A stretch of DNA of 64,000 nucleotides from JAGTVG01 sp942491935 (GTDB taxonomy: Bacteria; Bacteroidota; Bacteroidia; Cytophagales; Cyclobacteriaceae). The stretch lies in assembly GCA_942491935.1 (NCBI GenBank), contig CALOCZ010000076.1, forward strand, positions 43,107-107,106, in the 5' to 3' direction. The translations under genes were made by a program, and so were the position numbers. Shown here piece by piece: positions 35,693-44,348 of the stretch (positions are counted from its first letter, which is position 1; the number at the start of each line of letters is the position of its first letter). Under the pieces are notes generated by a model. That model saw only the letters and a list, made by a program, of their open reading frames with translations. It was not told the origin of the DNA and searched no databases.

Positions 35693-36730
35693 TTATTCTT
35701 CTTCATCATCTGCGAGGCACCTTACTTTGCAAATGTCTTTTGCAAGATATATGGCTGACCTCATGGATATCTCACTGGCCATATTCTTTCCCGCAAGATT
35801 AAATGCTGTACCATGGTCAGGAGAAGTACGTATAATATCAAGCCCGGCCGTATAATTTACACCGATCTCAAAAGAGAGCGTTTTAAAAGCAATGAGTCCC
35901 TGATCATGGTACATGGCCAATATACCATCAAAATTCTTATATTGTGCAGCTCCAAAAAAGCCATCTGATGGGTACGGGCCGTATGCCAGATGTCCTTTAC
36001 TTTTGAATTCTTCAATAACTGGTTGTATTACTTCCTGTTCTTCTTTTCCAAGCAACCCCTCATCACCTGCATGTGGATTTAAACCTAATATCGCAATTTT
36101 GGGTTTAGTGATGCCAAAATCATTTTTAAGAGAGTCGATAAATATTTTCAATTTAGCAGACAGGTTCTTTGTGGTTATTTGAGATGGGACATCTTTCAAA
36201 GGGAGATGGGTTGTGACAAGTCCTACTTTGAGGTTTTCTCCGACCATCATCATTAGACTATCTTTTTTGCCATTTTCTTTAGTGACATATTCAGTTTGCC
36301 CGGCAAATTTAAACTGATCGCTTTGAATGTTATTTTTATTGATTGGCCCGGTTACTATAGCATTTATTTTCCCCTCTTTTAAATCCTTCACCCCATGTTC
36401 AAGTGATTTATATGCATAATTTCCGGATTCCTTGGTTGAAGCACCGACATTGATCTCTACCGTTTCATTCCAACAGTTGACTACATTGATCTTTTTATGA
36501 TTGAAAAAATTGTCCCTAACCTGGGAATAGTTGAAATCCTCAGTTCCTAGATTTTTTCTGTAATAGGATAGAACTTTGGTCGAACCATAAATCACCGGTG
36601 TTATAATATTAAGTATGCGGGGATCTAATAAGGACTTAATGATGACCTCAGGGCCAATGCCGTTCATATCGCCTAGCGTTATTCCTATTATAGGTTTATT
36701 GCTTGATTTACCTTTTTTACTTTTATCCAT
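35693..36730 (-). CDS. pdxA: 4-hydroxythreonine-4-phosphate dehydrogenase PdxA
   Basis: A 345-residue protein. The metal-binding His residues are intact in VTTHLPLKDV, LNPHAGDEG and AMYHDQGL; GITLGDMNGIGPEV and TSPDHGTAFNLAG are typical. PdxA oxidises 4-phosphohydroxy-L-threonine in pyridoxal phosphate synthesis. One family motif differs: GHTE near the substrate phosphate is GQTE here (Gln145). It has its own promoter and diverges from rsmA. Confidence 0.94.
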   Translation of the reverse strand: MDKSKKGKSSNKPIIGITLGDMNGIGPEVIIKSLLDPRILNIITPVIYGSTKVLSYYRKNLGTEDFNYSQVRDNFFNHKKINVVNCWNETVEINVGASTKESGNYAYKSLEHGVKDLKEGKINAIVTGPINKNNIQSDQFKFAGQTEYVTKENGKKDSLMMMVGENLKVGLVTTHLPLKDVPSQITTKNLSAKLKIFIDSLKNDFGITKPKIAILGLNPHAGDEGLLGKEEQEVIQPVIEEFKSKGHLAYGPYPSDGFFGAAQYKNFDGILAMYHDQGLIAFKTLSFEIGVNYTAGLDIIRTSPDHGTAFNLAGKNMASEISMRSAIYLAKDICKVRCLADDEEE

Positions 36731-36763
36731 TCTTTAATTTGAAAAGTAACTTTTCATTTTGCT

Positions 36764-36794
36764 CAAATCTAGTTACCTTTTTAGCCTTTAACAA
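36764..36794 (-). promoter_or_regulatory. Promoter of pdxA
   Basis: On the minus strand TTG (36792-36794) is followed after exactly 20 nt by TAGATTTG (36764-36771), a full match to the Bacteroidota TTG-N19-21-TAnnTTTG promoter. Transcription would start near 36757, about 27 nt before the pdxA ATG. Confidence 0.6.
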
Positions 36795-36860
36795 GAAAAA
36801 AAATATTGGAATTGCTAAAATGTTAAATCAGTTTTTTTACCAGGACTTTTGTTTATCCAG

Positions 36861-37640
36861 ATGAAAGTATCTCCAAAAAAATATCTAGGCCAACATTTTC
36901 TGATTGATGAAAGCATCGCGTATCAGATAGTCGATACCTTTTCACTTCAGCCTGATGAAAAGGTCCTTGAAATTGGCCCTGGTACCGGAATATTGACCAA
37001 AATCCTGCTTGACCGATATGGGGAAAAACTAATCATGATAGATATAGATTCAGAGTCAACGGTTTATCTGAAGAAAAGATTTCCTAAATACAGCCAGAAT
37101 ATTATTCAAGGTGATTTTTTATCAATAAACCTGGGGATTTTGCACGAAGGCAAGATAGGGATTATTGGTAACTTTCCTTATAATATTTCTTCTCAGATTT
37201 TTTTCAGGATTCTGGAAAACCGGTTTAAGGTCCATTTTGTAGTTGGAATGGTTCAGAAAGAGGTCGGTGAGCGTATATCTGCCGGGCCGGGCAGTAAAAC
37301 ATATGGAATATTGTCTGTCCTGCTTTCTGCATTTTATGAAATTGAATATCTTTTTACTGTAGAACCGGAAGTTTTTGATCCCCCGCCTAAGGTTCGTTCT
37401 TCCGTTCTTCGCCTTAAAAGAAATAACACCCTTCATTTACCATGTGATGAAGCTTTTTTTACTAGAATTGTGAAACTTGGATTTCAAAACCGTCGAAAGA
37501 CGTTGCGTAACGCTTTAAAATCTCTAAATTTGCCAGAAGAAATTCAAAAGCTTGGAATTTTAGGTAAGAGAGCAGAACAGCTTTCAGTTAACGAATTTAC
37601 AGAACTGACAGGAAAAATTGAATCGGTTTGGAAGAATTGA
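36861..37640 (+). CDS. rsmA: 16S rRNA dimethyladenosine transferase RsmA (KsgA)
   Basis: A 259-residue SAM-dependent methyltransferase: KKYLGQHFLID at the start, SAM-binding EIGPGTGILT, and the catalytic NFPYNISSQI (NxPY motif). It dimethylates two adenines near the 3' end of 16S rRNA in late 30S assembly. ATG 36861 is preferred to the TTG four codons upstream. mgtE overlaps its end. Confidence 0.96.
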   Translation: MKVSPKKYLGQHFLIDESIAYQIVDTFSLQPDEKVLEIGPGTGILTKILLDRYGEKLIMIDIDSESTVYLKKRFPKYSQNIIQGDFLSINLGILHEGKIGIIGNFPYNISSQIFFRILENRFKVHFVVGMVQKEVGERISAGPGSKTYGILSVLLSAFYEIEYLFTVEPEVFDPPPKVRSSVLRLKRNNTLHLPCDEAFFTRIVKLGFQNRRKTLRNALKSLNLPEEIQKLGILGKRAEQLSVNEFTELTGKIESVWKN

Positions 37641-38992
37641 CCACATTTGAATTATCGCGTGAGTATATTGACAGACTCAAAGAAGCAATCGAAGCTGAGG
37701 ATAATCAGTTTATTGTTTCTTCCCTGGAGGGTGTTGATCCAAGAGATATTTCCTCCGTACTGGACGAGCTGGACCTTGAAAGTGCCAAATATGTATTGGA
37801 TCTGCTGAATGATGAGACTGCTGCCAACATCATAAATGAGCTTGATCCTGACGTGAGATCGAGATTTTTGAAAAATATTGATCCTGAAAAGATCAACAAG
37901 ATGTTGGATAACCTTGAGACCGATGATGCAGTTGATATAATTAATGAGCTGCCCGTTAAACTTAGGGAAGAGATCATAGCTGGAATAGAGAATGAAGAAC
38001 GTGCTGCTTATATCGTTGACCTTATGCGGTATGAGGAAGATTGCGCAGGCGGTTTAATGGCCAAGGAACTGGTGAAAGCCAACCTGAACTGGAATGTAGT
38101 GCAATGTATTGATGAGATCCGCCGACAAGCAGAAAATGTTCAAAAGATATATTCTGTTTATGTTGTTGATGATAATGATATACTGCTTGGTCGAACCAGC
38201 CTGAAAAGAATAATCCTGGCAACAAATAAAACCCTGATAAGAGACATATATGAATCTGAAATCATTTCTGTTGAAACTTATATGGATCAGGAAGAGGTAG
38301 TCTCTATTATGCGGAAATATGATCTGGATGCTGTCCCAGTGGTAAATGGCAAAGGAAAACTGGTGGGCCGCATCACACTTGATGATATAGTAGATGTGAT
38401 GGCTGAGATGGCTGAAGCTGAAAGACAACTTATGTCAGGTATTTCGGAGGATGTTGAAGAGGATGATAGTGTATGGATGATTACACGTGCCCGTTTACCC
38501 TGGTTGATCATAGGCTTAGGAGGCGGATTACTGGGGGCATGGTTCATGGGTTTATTTGAACAAGATATTGTTTTAATTCCAGCAATGGCTTTTTTTATAC
38601 CGCTGATAACTGCAACAGGAGGTAATGTTGGAATTCAATCATCAGCGATTGTTGTACAGAGTCTGGCAGATAAATCAGGTATAGAACCTGGAAATATTCA
38701 GAGGTTCTATAAAGGACTTCTTGTTGCTGTTTTGAATGCAGTTGTTCTGGCCATAATTACACTTCTCTTTAATCTGGCACTTGGTCAGCCGTTAAGGTTG
38801 GGATTCGTTGTATCAGTTGCACTTTTCGCAGTAGTTATGCTCGCATCAATTACGGGTACTATTACCCCTCTTATATTGGATAAATTTAGAATCAATCCAG
38901 CCCTGGCTTCAGGGCCATTTATCACTACAGCCAATGACCTGTTGGGGTTGGGTGTGTATTTTGTTATTGCTCATTATTTATATCATATGTAA
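37628..38992 (+). CDS. mgtE: Magnesium transporter MgtE
   Basis: A 454-residue protein with the MgtE architecture: an N domain of acidic helical repeats (about 1-125), two CBS domains (about 130-255), a plug helix, and five membrane helices (about 285-454) with GGNVGIQSSAIVV, the Mg2+ pore segment. The cytosolic part closes the channel at high Mg2+. The likely start is a TTG at 37628 (13-nt overlap with rsmA); a TTG at 37637 would overlap by 4 nt. Both imply translational coupling. Confidence 0.94.
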   Translation: MEELTTFELSREYIDRLKEAIEAEDNQFIVSSLEGVDPRDISSVLDELDLESAKYVLDLLNDETAANIINELDPDVRSRFLKNIDPEKINKMLDNLETDDAVDIINELPVKLREEIIAGIENEERAAYIVDLMRYEEDCAGGLMAKELVKANLNWNVVQCIDEIRRQAENVQKIYSVYVVDDNDILLGRTSLKRIILATNKTLIRDIYESEIISVETYMDQEEVVSIMRKYDLDAVPVVNGKGKLVGRITLDDIVDVMAEMAEAERQLMSGISEDVEEDDSVWMITRARLPWLIIGLGGGLLGAWFMGLFEQDIVLIPAMAFFIPLITATGGNVGIQSSAIVVQSLADKSGIEPGNIQRFYKGLLVAVLNAVVLAIITLLFNLALGQPLRLGFVVSVALFAVVMLASITGTITPLILDKFRINPALASGPFITTANDLLGLGVYFVIAHYLYHM

Positions 38993-38996
38993 AGAA

Positions 38997-39947
38997 ATGA
39001 ATGGTATGGGGAGGAAAATAATTATTGCTGATGAGATGCATCCAAGTATTGTTCCTGATCTGAAAAGTGCAGGCTTTGAAGTGGATTACCTGCCGAAAAT
39101 CAGCCGGGAAGACCTGAAAGAATGCATTCATCCATATGCTGGGATCATTATTCGTAGTAAAACCGATCTGGACCGTGAAATGCTTGATCTGGCACTTAAT
39201 TTAGACTTTATTGCGAGGGCGGGTGCAGGCACTGATAAAATAGATGACTCCTATTGTGATGAAAAAGGAATTGTTATTTTAAATGCCCCCGAAGGGAATA
39301 GAGATGCCCTGGCAGAACATGCTATAGGTATTCTTCTGACCTTATTGAATAAGATCCATATGTCTGATAAACAAATTAGAAGAATGATCTGGGATAGAGT
39401 AGGAAACAGAGGGACAGAGATCAAGGATAAAGTGGTTGGGATTATCGGATATGGGAATATGGGTTCGGCTTTTGCCCAAAGGTTATCAGGGTTTGAATGC
39501 AAGGTCCTCGCATATGACAAATACAAAAAGGGCTATAGCGACCAATATGCCATCGAATCCGGTATGGATCAGTTGTATGAGGAAGTAGATATATTGAGCT
39601 TACATGTACCTTTAACTGATGAGACAATGGGCTTATATAATTTTGATTTTTTTAATAATTTTGAAAAAGATATTTATCTGGTCAACACGGCCAGGGGGCC
39701 AATATTACCGCTGACGGATTTGATCCGGCTTCTGGATGACGGAAAGATCCTTGGAGCAGCACTTGACGTATTGGAAAAGGAGAAACTAGCTAAATTAAAC
39801 ATGGAAGAAAAAGACAGATTCAACAATTTAATCGACCGGAACAACGTTGTTTTTACACCACATGTGGGAGGTTGGAGTTTTGAATCCTATAAAAGGATAA
39901 ATGATACACTGGTTCAGAAAATAGTATCTTTGTATAATCTTAATTAG
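38997..39947 (+). CDS. D-2-hydroxyacid dehydrogenase (phosphoglycerate dehydrogenase-like)
   Basis: A 316-residue NAD-dependent enzyme. It has RAGAGTDKID, the Rossmann motif GIIGYGNMG, the catalytic Arg in NTARGP, Glu in DVLEKEK and His in PHVGGWSFES. There is no ACT domain. It may reduce or oxidise 3-phosphoglycerate or another 2-hydroxyacid; serB/serC are not nearby, so the symbol serA is withheld. The start is ATG 38997 (or 39006), 4 nt after mgtE. Confidence 0.88.
   Translation: MNGMGRKIIIADEMHPSIVPDLKSAGFEVDYLPKISREDLKECIHPYAGIIIRSKTDLDREMLDLALNLDFIARAGAGTDKIDDSYCDEKGIVILNAPEGNRDALAEHAIGILLTLLNKIHMSDKQIRRMIWDRVGNRGTEIKDKVVGIIGYGNMGSAFAQRLSGFECKVLAYDKYKKGYSDQYAIESGMDQLYEEVDILSLHVPLTDETMGLYNFDFFNNFEKDIYLVNTARGPILPLTDLIRLLDDGKILGAALDVLEKEKLAKLNMEEKDRFNNLIDRNNVVFTPHVGGWSFESYKRINDTLVQKIVSLYNLN
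39925..39932 (+). promoter_or_regulatory. Possible -7 box for the pentapeptide gene
   Basis: TATCTTTG fits TAnnTTTG and lies 18 nt before the ATG at 39951, inside the end of the preceding dehydrogenase gene. The -33 element is not clear. Confidence 0.3.
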
Positions 39948-39950
39948 GAA

Positions 39951-40790
39951 ATGAGTTTAGGGAAGAAAGAAAAAATTAACAGATTTGTTGAACGAATATT
40001 GGAAGAGCCTATCATAGTCTCGTTTAGCGTTCTGTTTGTACTATCACTGATCGTAGTTGGGTTAAGCTTTCCCCTCTACCTGTCGGACACACACAATTTT
40101 TTCGTGAACATACTTGCCGAAGCCCATGGGATGATTTTCGACATTGCTGTAATCGGTATTCTGATTTTCTGGCTCACCGGTGTAGGACAGAAACGGCAAA
40201 GAATAAGATCATACAAGGATGAAATTGACGATTTCCGGATGTGGGAATCTGAAGAAGCAGCTTTCAGAACAGTTGGTAATATTAAAAGGCTTAACAGGCA
40301 TAAGATCTATAATATTGATCTTGTGAATTGTCATCTTTCAAGGACTAATCTTAATTACGTAACCTTAAAAGGGGCAAACCTCAATAATGCCAATATATCT
40401 AATTCAAACCTGATCCAGGCAAATTTTGAAGCTTCAAGAATGAATCGGGCAAATTTTGAGAATTCAAACCTCAATCAGGTAAACCTGAAAAAATCGTTTG
40501 CAAGCGGAGCCAATTTCAGGGATGCCAACATGATAAAGGCAAATCTGGAAAATGCATTCCTGATAAAAGCTGATTTCAATAATGCCTTTTTGATGGAAGC
40601 CAATCTAAATGGTGCAAACCTTACCGGAACTAATTTTGACTTTGCCAATTTATATAAAGCGGATCTTCGAAATGCAGTTGGATTAACAATAGAACAATTT
40701 GAATATGTAAAAACATTATACCTGGCTGAATTCGATGACGATTTCTATCAGAAAATAATGAAGGCAAAACCTAAACTTGTGGGGAAATAG
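39951..40790 (+). CDS. Membrane-anchored pentapeptide-repeat protein
   Basis: A 279-residue protein with two N-terminal membrane helices (about 21-43 and 58-77), a charged linker (QKRQRIRSYKDEIDDFRMW), then about 25 pentapeptide repeats of the A(N/D)LxX type (about 115-245), such as GANLNNANISNSNLIQANF, which form a right-handed quadrilateral beta-helix. A short acidic tail (EFDDDFYQ) follows. The helix would face the cytoplasm if the N-terminus is inside. The role is unknown; some soluble relatives mimic DNA and protect gyrase. It is 3 nt downstream of the dehydrogenase gene. Confidence 0.85.
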   Translation: MSLGKKEKINRFVERILEEPIIVSFSVLFVLSLIVVGLSFPLYLSDTHNFFVNILAEAHGMIFDIAVIGILIFWLTGVGQKRQRIRSYKDEIDDFRMWESEEAAFRTVGNIKRLNRHKIYNIDLVNCHLSRTNLNYVTLKGANLNNANISNSNLIQANFEASRMNRANFENSNLNQVNLKKSFASGANFRDANMIKANLENAFLIKADFNNAFLMEANLNGANLTGTNFDFANLYKADLRNAVGLTIEQFEYVKTLYLAEFDDDFYQKIMKAKPKLVGK

Positions 40791-40794
40791 TTTC

Positions 40795-42066
40795 TTATTG
40801 AGGTGGAATTCTATGATGAGTCATTTCCGGAAGGAAGCTTGGTGCTATTGCATTAACTGTACTTATATTCTCATAATCCTTTATATACTGCTCATAGTTC
40901 ATATACATATCAATGAAATCCCTTATCCCTCTGTTTGCCAGGTTTCCTGAATAGTTAGTCAGGATACAGATGCCAATGTTTTCCTCAGGTAAAATTGCCA
41001 TACCGGATTTATAACCATTTACATATCCGCCGTGATATACGACTTTTTTGTTCCCATAATCGAGGATCCTGAAACCCAGGCCATAATATGATTTTCTCAT
41101 CTTCGGCCAGCCACCGAAATACTGATATTTAATGTAGGTGTTTACCTGAGGTGCAAACAATTCATCAAGTGTGGATTGTTCAATAACCCAAGACTTTTGC
41201 CCGTTGATGGCGATCAGGAAATTAGCCATGTCCCAAATACTGGCATTAACACCCCCGGCAGGAGCAGCATTATAATATTTTTTTGTAATTTTTGACTTTC
41301 TAAGCCTTCCTTTATAATAATGATGAGGATATGCTATATCAGGATTGTTTATTATACTTTCATATGAGGCTGAGGAATTCTTCATATTTAAAGGCTTGAA
41401 CAATTTTTCCTCTAATGTTGTTTCATAATCCATACCAGTGGAGGTTTGAATTATTGGATCAATTAAACTATATGCCAGATTCTGATAACTATATACTGAT
41501 CCTGGAGGGCCGATAAGGTTTACATTCGACAATTCCGGGATCATTTCTTCCAGGGATTTGCCATCTTCAATATAATTCGTGTATGAATGCCTGATCAAAC
41601 CGGTAGTATGTGAGAGAACATGTTTAATATTAAGTTCATTCGTGCTTTCTTCAGTTTTCAGTCTGAAATCAGGAAGATAGGATTTGACAGTATTATCCCA
41701 ATTAATAAGGCTGTCTTGAACAAGTATTCCGGTAAGTGTCGCTGCAATACTTTTTGATACTGAGCCTAGTCTGAATACCGTATGTATTCCTACTGAATCA
41801 CTGGTTGTGATATCTTTAATCCCGTAACCTTTTAAATAAACAATTTTATCATCCTTAACTATACAAATCGCCGCTCCCGGGATGTGTCTGTTGAGCATTT
41901 TCTCTTGAATATACTGGTCATACTCCAGCGCAAGGGCTTTAACTATGGGATTTATTTGCGGATCAGGGGTGGTCAAAGCAGTTTCACTGGCCTGTTTAAT
42001 ATCAGATAAGCCAACAAATAGTAATGTTAAACCGAAAAAAACAATATGTTTTCTTTTCAACCTCAT
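40795..42066 (-). CDS. Serine hydrolase, class C beta-lactamase/PBP-like
   Basis: A 423-residue exported protein with an N-terminal signal anchor (basic MRLKRKH, hydrophobic to about residue 20). The catalytic motifs of the family are present: SxxK as SVSK (Ser102-Lys105), YxN as YQN (194-196), and HGG near residue 345. Members act as peptidases, esterases or beta-lactamases; the substrate cannot be read. It converges on the pentapeptide gene with a 4-nt gap. Confidence 0.87.
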   Translation of the reverse strand: MRLKRKHIVFFGLTLLFVGLSDIKQASETALTTPDPQINPIVKALALEYDQYIQEKMLNRHIPGAAICIVKDDKIVYLKGYGIKDITTSDSVGIHTVFRLGSVSKSIAATLTGILVQDSLINWDNTVKSYLPDFRLKTEESTNELNIKHVLSHTTGLIRHSYTNYIEDGKSLEEMIPELSNVNLIGPPGSVYSYQNLAYSLIDPIIQTSTGMDYETTLEEKLFKPLNMKNSSASYESIINNPDIAYPHHYYKGRLRKSKITKKYYNAAPAGGVNASIWDMANFLIAINGQKSWVIEQSTLDELFAPQVNTYIKYQYFGGWPKMRKSYYGLGFRILDYGNKKVVYHGGYVNGYKSGMAILPEENIGICILTNYSGNLANRGIRDFIDMYMNYEQYIKDYENISTVNAIAPSFLPEMTHHRIPPQ

Positions 42067-42456
42067 TTGATCAGACCTGTATTTTACCTATATTCTTATA
42101 ATTTTCAGTTGAATAATTCCTAAAAACTGCAAGTATATCAGTACATTATTATTAATACAAGCATTGTGACGAATTATATAACACAATAAGCAAGCATATG
42201 TTATGACTTAAAATGCATTTAAATTTGTCAACAGTTAATAGGGTAGTACCTTAAAATCAACTCTTATCATTTTACAATATGCAAAATATATTAATTAAAT
42301 CCAAAAAAATAACAAAATAATTATAATTTTAATAAAACTTAATATATTTCTTTTGCAAAAAAAGCAATTGTAAAGCACTTTTTCAATTCAATTAACTTTT
42401 TTAACACATAAAATATTGATTAAATTACGAATATTTCATTCTACATATTGTTTGTT
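42067..42456. other. Divergent intergenic region upstream of the sulfatase-GH9 genes
   Basis: A 390-nt, very AT-rich spacer between the serine hydrolase and the first sulfatase. I see no reading frame, RNA gene or strong repeat. TATATTTC near 42343 is one base off TAnnTTTG; CAAGTATA near 42130 (minus strand TATACTTG) is a comparably weak match for the hydrolase. Promoters must lie here, but they cannot be fixed. Confidence 0.5.
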
Positions 42457-44274
42457 ATGTTCAAATTTTTTGAGTGTAAATCAAATTTTTTCAGATCTTT
42501 TCAATTTAAACAATATCTTATTCTTTTTTCCATTTTTGGAAATATGGTCCTGAGTAGTTGTGATGAGAAGATTCCAACGGCAGAAAGCGTTCCACCGAAT
42601 ATCCTGTTAATCATTACTGATGACCAGGGATATGGTGATCTCGGGATTCATGGGAACCCTGTTATTCAAACTCCAATCCTTGATTCCCTTGGTAAAAACA
42701 GCATCCAATTGAGTAATTTCTATGTTTCGCCGGTATGTGCACCAACCAGGTCGAGTTTGATGACAGGTAGGTATTCATTAAGAACTGGTGTGTTTGATAC
42801 TTATAATGGAGGAGCGATCATGTCTGACAGTGAAATTACTATCGCTGAATACTTGAAAAAAGCAGGGTATAAGACAGGCATCTTTGGGAAATGGCATCTT
42901 GGCGATACATATCCTTTCAGACCTCATGATCAGGGCTTTGATATTTCACGGGTTCATGGAGGTGGAGGTATAGGACAGCCTGGTGATTACTATGAAAATT
43001 ACATAAAAGGAGATTCGAGTTATTTCAATCCAATTCTGGAGTTCAATGGAATAAAAACTGAAACTAAAGGTTATTGCTCGGATGTATTTACTGATCTGGC
43101 CATTGATTTCATTAAAACCCATAAGAATGTACCCTTTTTTGCTTACGTAACTTATAATGCTCCGCATACACCCTTGCAAGTACCACAATCTTATTTTGAA
43201 AAATATCATGACAAAGGGATTACTCCAGATCTATTTCCTGGTTCTCGGTCTGAGATGGATCGGATGAATGACCGGGATATTGAGTCGGCACGACGTGTCT
43301 ATGCCATGGTAGAAAACATAGATGACAATATTGGCCGGATCTGGAAAACCTTAGAAGAGGAAGAAATATCTGAAAATACCCTGATCATATTTCTAACAGA
43401 TAACGGTCCGCAACAGCAAAGGTATAATGGGGGATTAAAAAACCGAAAAGGATCAGTCTATGAAGGTGGGATAAGAGTTCCTTCGTTCTGGCACTGGCCT
43501 GGAAAGTTTGAACCAGGAGAACTTGATATTATTTCAGCGCATATTGATGTTCTGCCCACCATCCTGGATATTTGTAACATACACTCCGAAACTGATAATC
43601 CTTTTGATGGGGTAAGTATATTGCCGGAACTAAAGGGGGAGAGCAATCCGGAAAATCAACGCGAATTGGCCCATTACTGGCAGAGAGGTTATTTGGAACC
43701 TTATCATAATATTGCTTACCGGTCCGGAAATTTTAAACTGATCGGACATGGGGACTACCAAATGACTGATTCAGGATTTGAATTATATGATATTAAGTCT
43801 GATCCATATGAAGAAGAGGATATAAGTACTGCAAATACTGAATTAGTAGATTCATTAAGAAACCTGTTTGATGTCTGGTATAAAGAAATAATGAAAAGTA
43901 AAAATCTTGATATTCAGCGGATTCAAATTGGCACAGAATTCCAGGATCCTGTAGTATTGGGCAGGAATGATACAAAAGGGGCTTCTGCAAAACAATGGAT
44001 GAGCGATACAGGTATGGGATATTGGGATGTAATGGTGACCGAACCAGGTTTTTATGATATACAGGTTAGATTTTTTAATCCAGTTGAGGTCCCTGGCACT
44101 ACATCAATACGCTTTGGGACTGTCCAGCGAACTGTAAGTACCGATATTCAGGATAACCTGATCATCTTTAGGGGAGTTGAGCTCAAGGAAGGGCCTTGTG
44201 TAGCTGAAGCCTGGCATCAATACAGGGGAAAGATCTATGCTCCAATTTATATGGAAGTATCCAAAAAGCAATAA
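42457..44274 (+). CDS. Sulfatase lipoprotein (type I, formylglycine-dependent)
   Basis: A 605-residue lipoprotein (lipobox LSSC, Cys35). The sulfatase domain (about 45-500) has the formylglycine signature C-A-P-T-R with Cys94 in SPVCAPTRSSLMTGRY, metal ligands in LIITDDQGYGD, and FGKWHLG. A C-terminal beta-sandwich (about 510-605) may bind carbohydrate. It should release sulfate from sulfated sugars on the cell surface or in the periplasm. The Cys must be oxidised by an FGE or anSME maturase, not present in this window. ATG 42457 is chosen over the TTG at 42448. Confidence 0.93.
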   Translation: MFKFFECKSNFFRSFQFKQYLILFSIFGNMVLSSCDEKIPTAESVPPNILLIITDDQGYGDLGIHGNPVIQTPILDSLGKNSIQLSNFYVSPVCAPTRSSLMTGRYSLRTGVFDTYNGGAIMSDSEITIAEYLKKAGYKTGIFGKWHLGDTYPFRPHDQGFDISRVHGGGGIGQPGDYYENYIKGDSSYFNPILEFNGIKTETKGYCSDVFTDLAIDFIKTHKNVPFFAYVTYNAPHTPLQVPQSYFEKYHDKGITPDLFPGSRSEMDRMNDRDIESARRVYAMVENIDDNIGRIWKTLEEEEISENTLIIFLTDNGPQQQRYNGGLKNRKGSVYEGGIRVPSFWHWPGKFEPGELDIISAHIDVLPTILDICNIHSETDNPFDGVSILPELKGESNPENQRELAHYWQRGYLEPYHNIAYRSGNFKLIGHGDYQMTDSGFELYDIKSDPYEEEDISTANTELVDSLRNLFDVWYKEIMKSKNLDIQRIQIGTEFQDPVVLGRNDTKGASAKQWMSDTGMGYWDVMVTEPGFYDIQVRFFNPVEVPGTTSIRFGTVQRTVSTDIQDNLIIFRGVELKEGPCVAEAWHQYRGKIYAPIYMEVSKKQ

Positions 44275-44348
44275 AGTTCAGGTTTTTGAATTTTACTGCT
44301 TAATTTTGCTTTCCAATAAACAAAATCGTTTTGTAAAAATTTTTAGAT

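Noticed and set aside
44320..44334. Hairpin ACAAAA-TCG-TTTTGT before the GH9 gene
   Set aside because: Only six mostly AT base pairs and no T-run; not enough for a terminator or operator.
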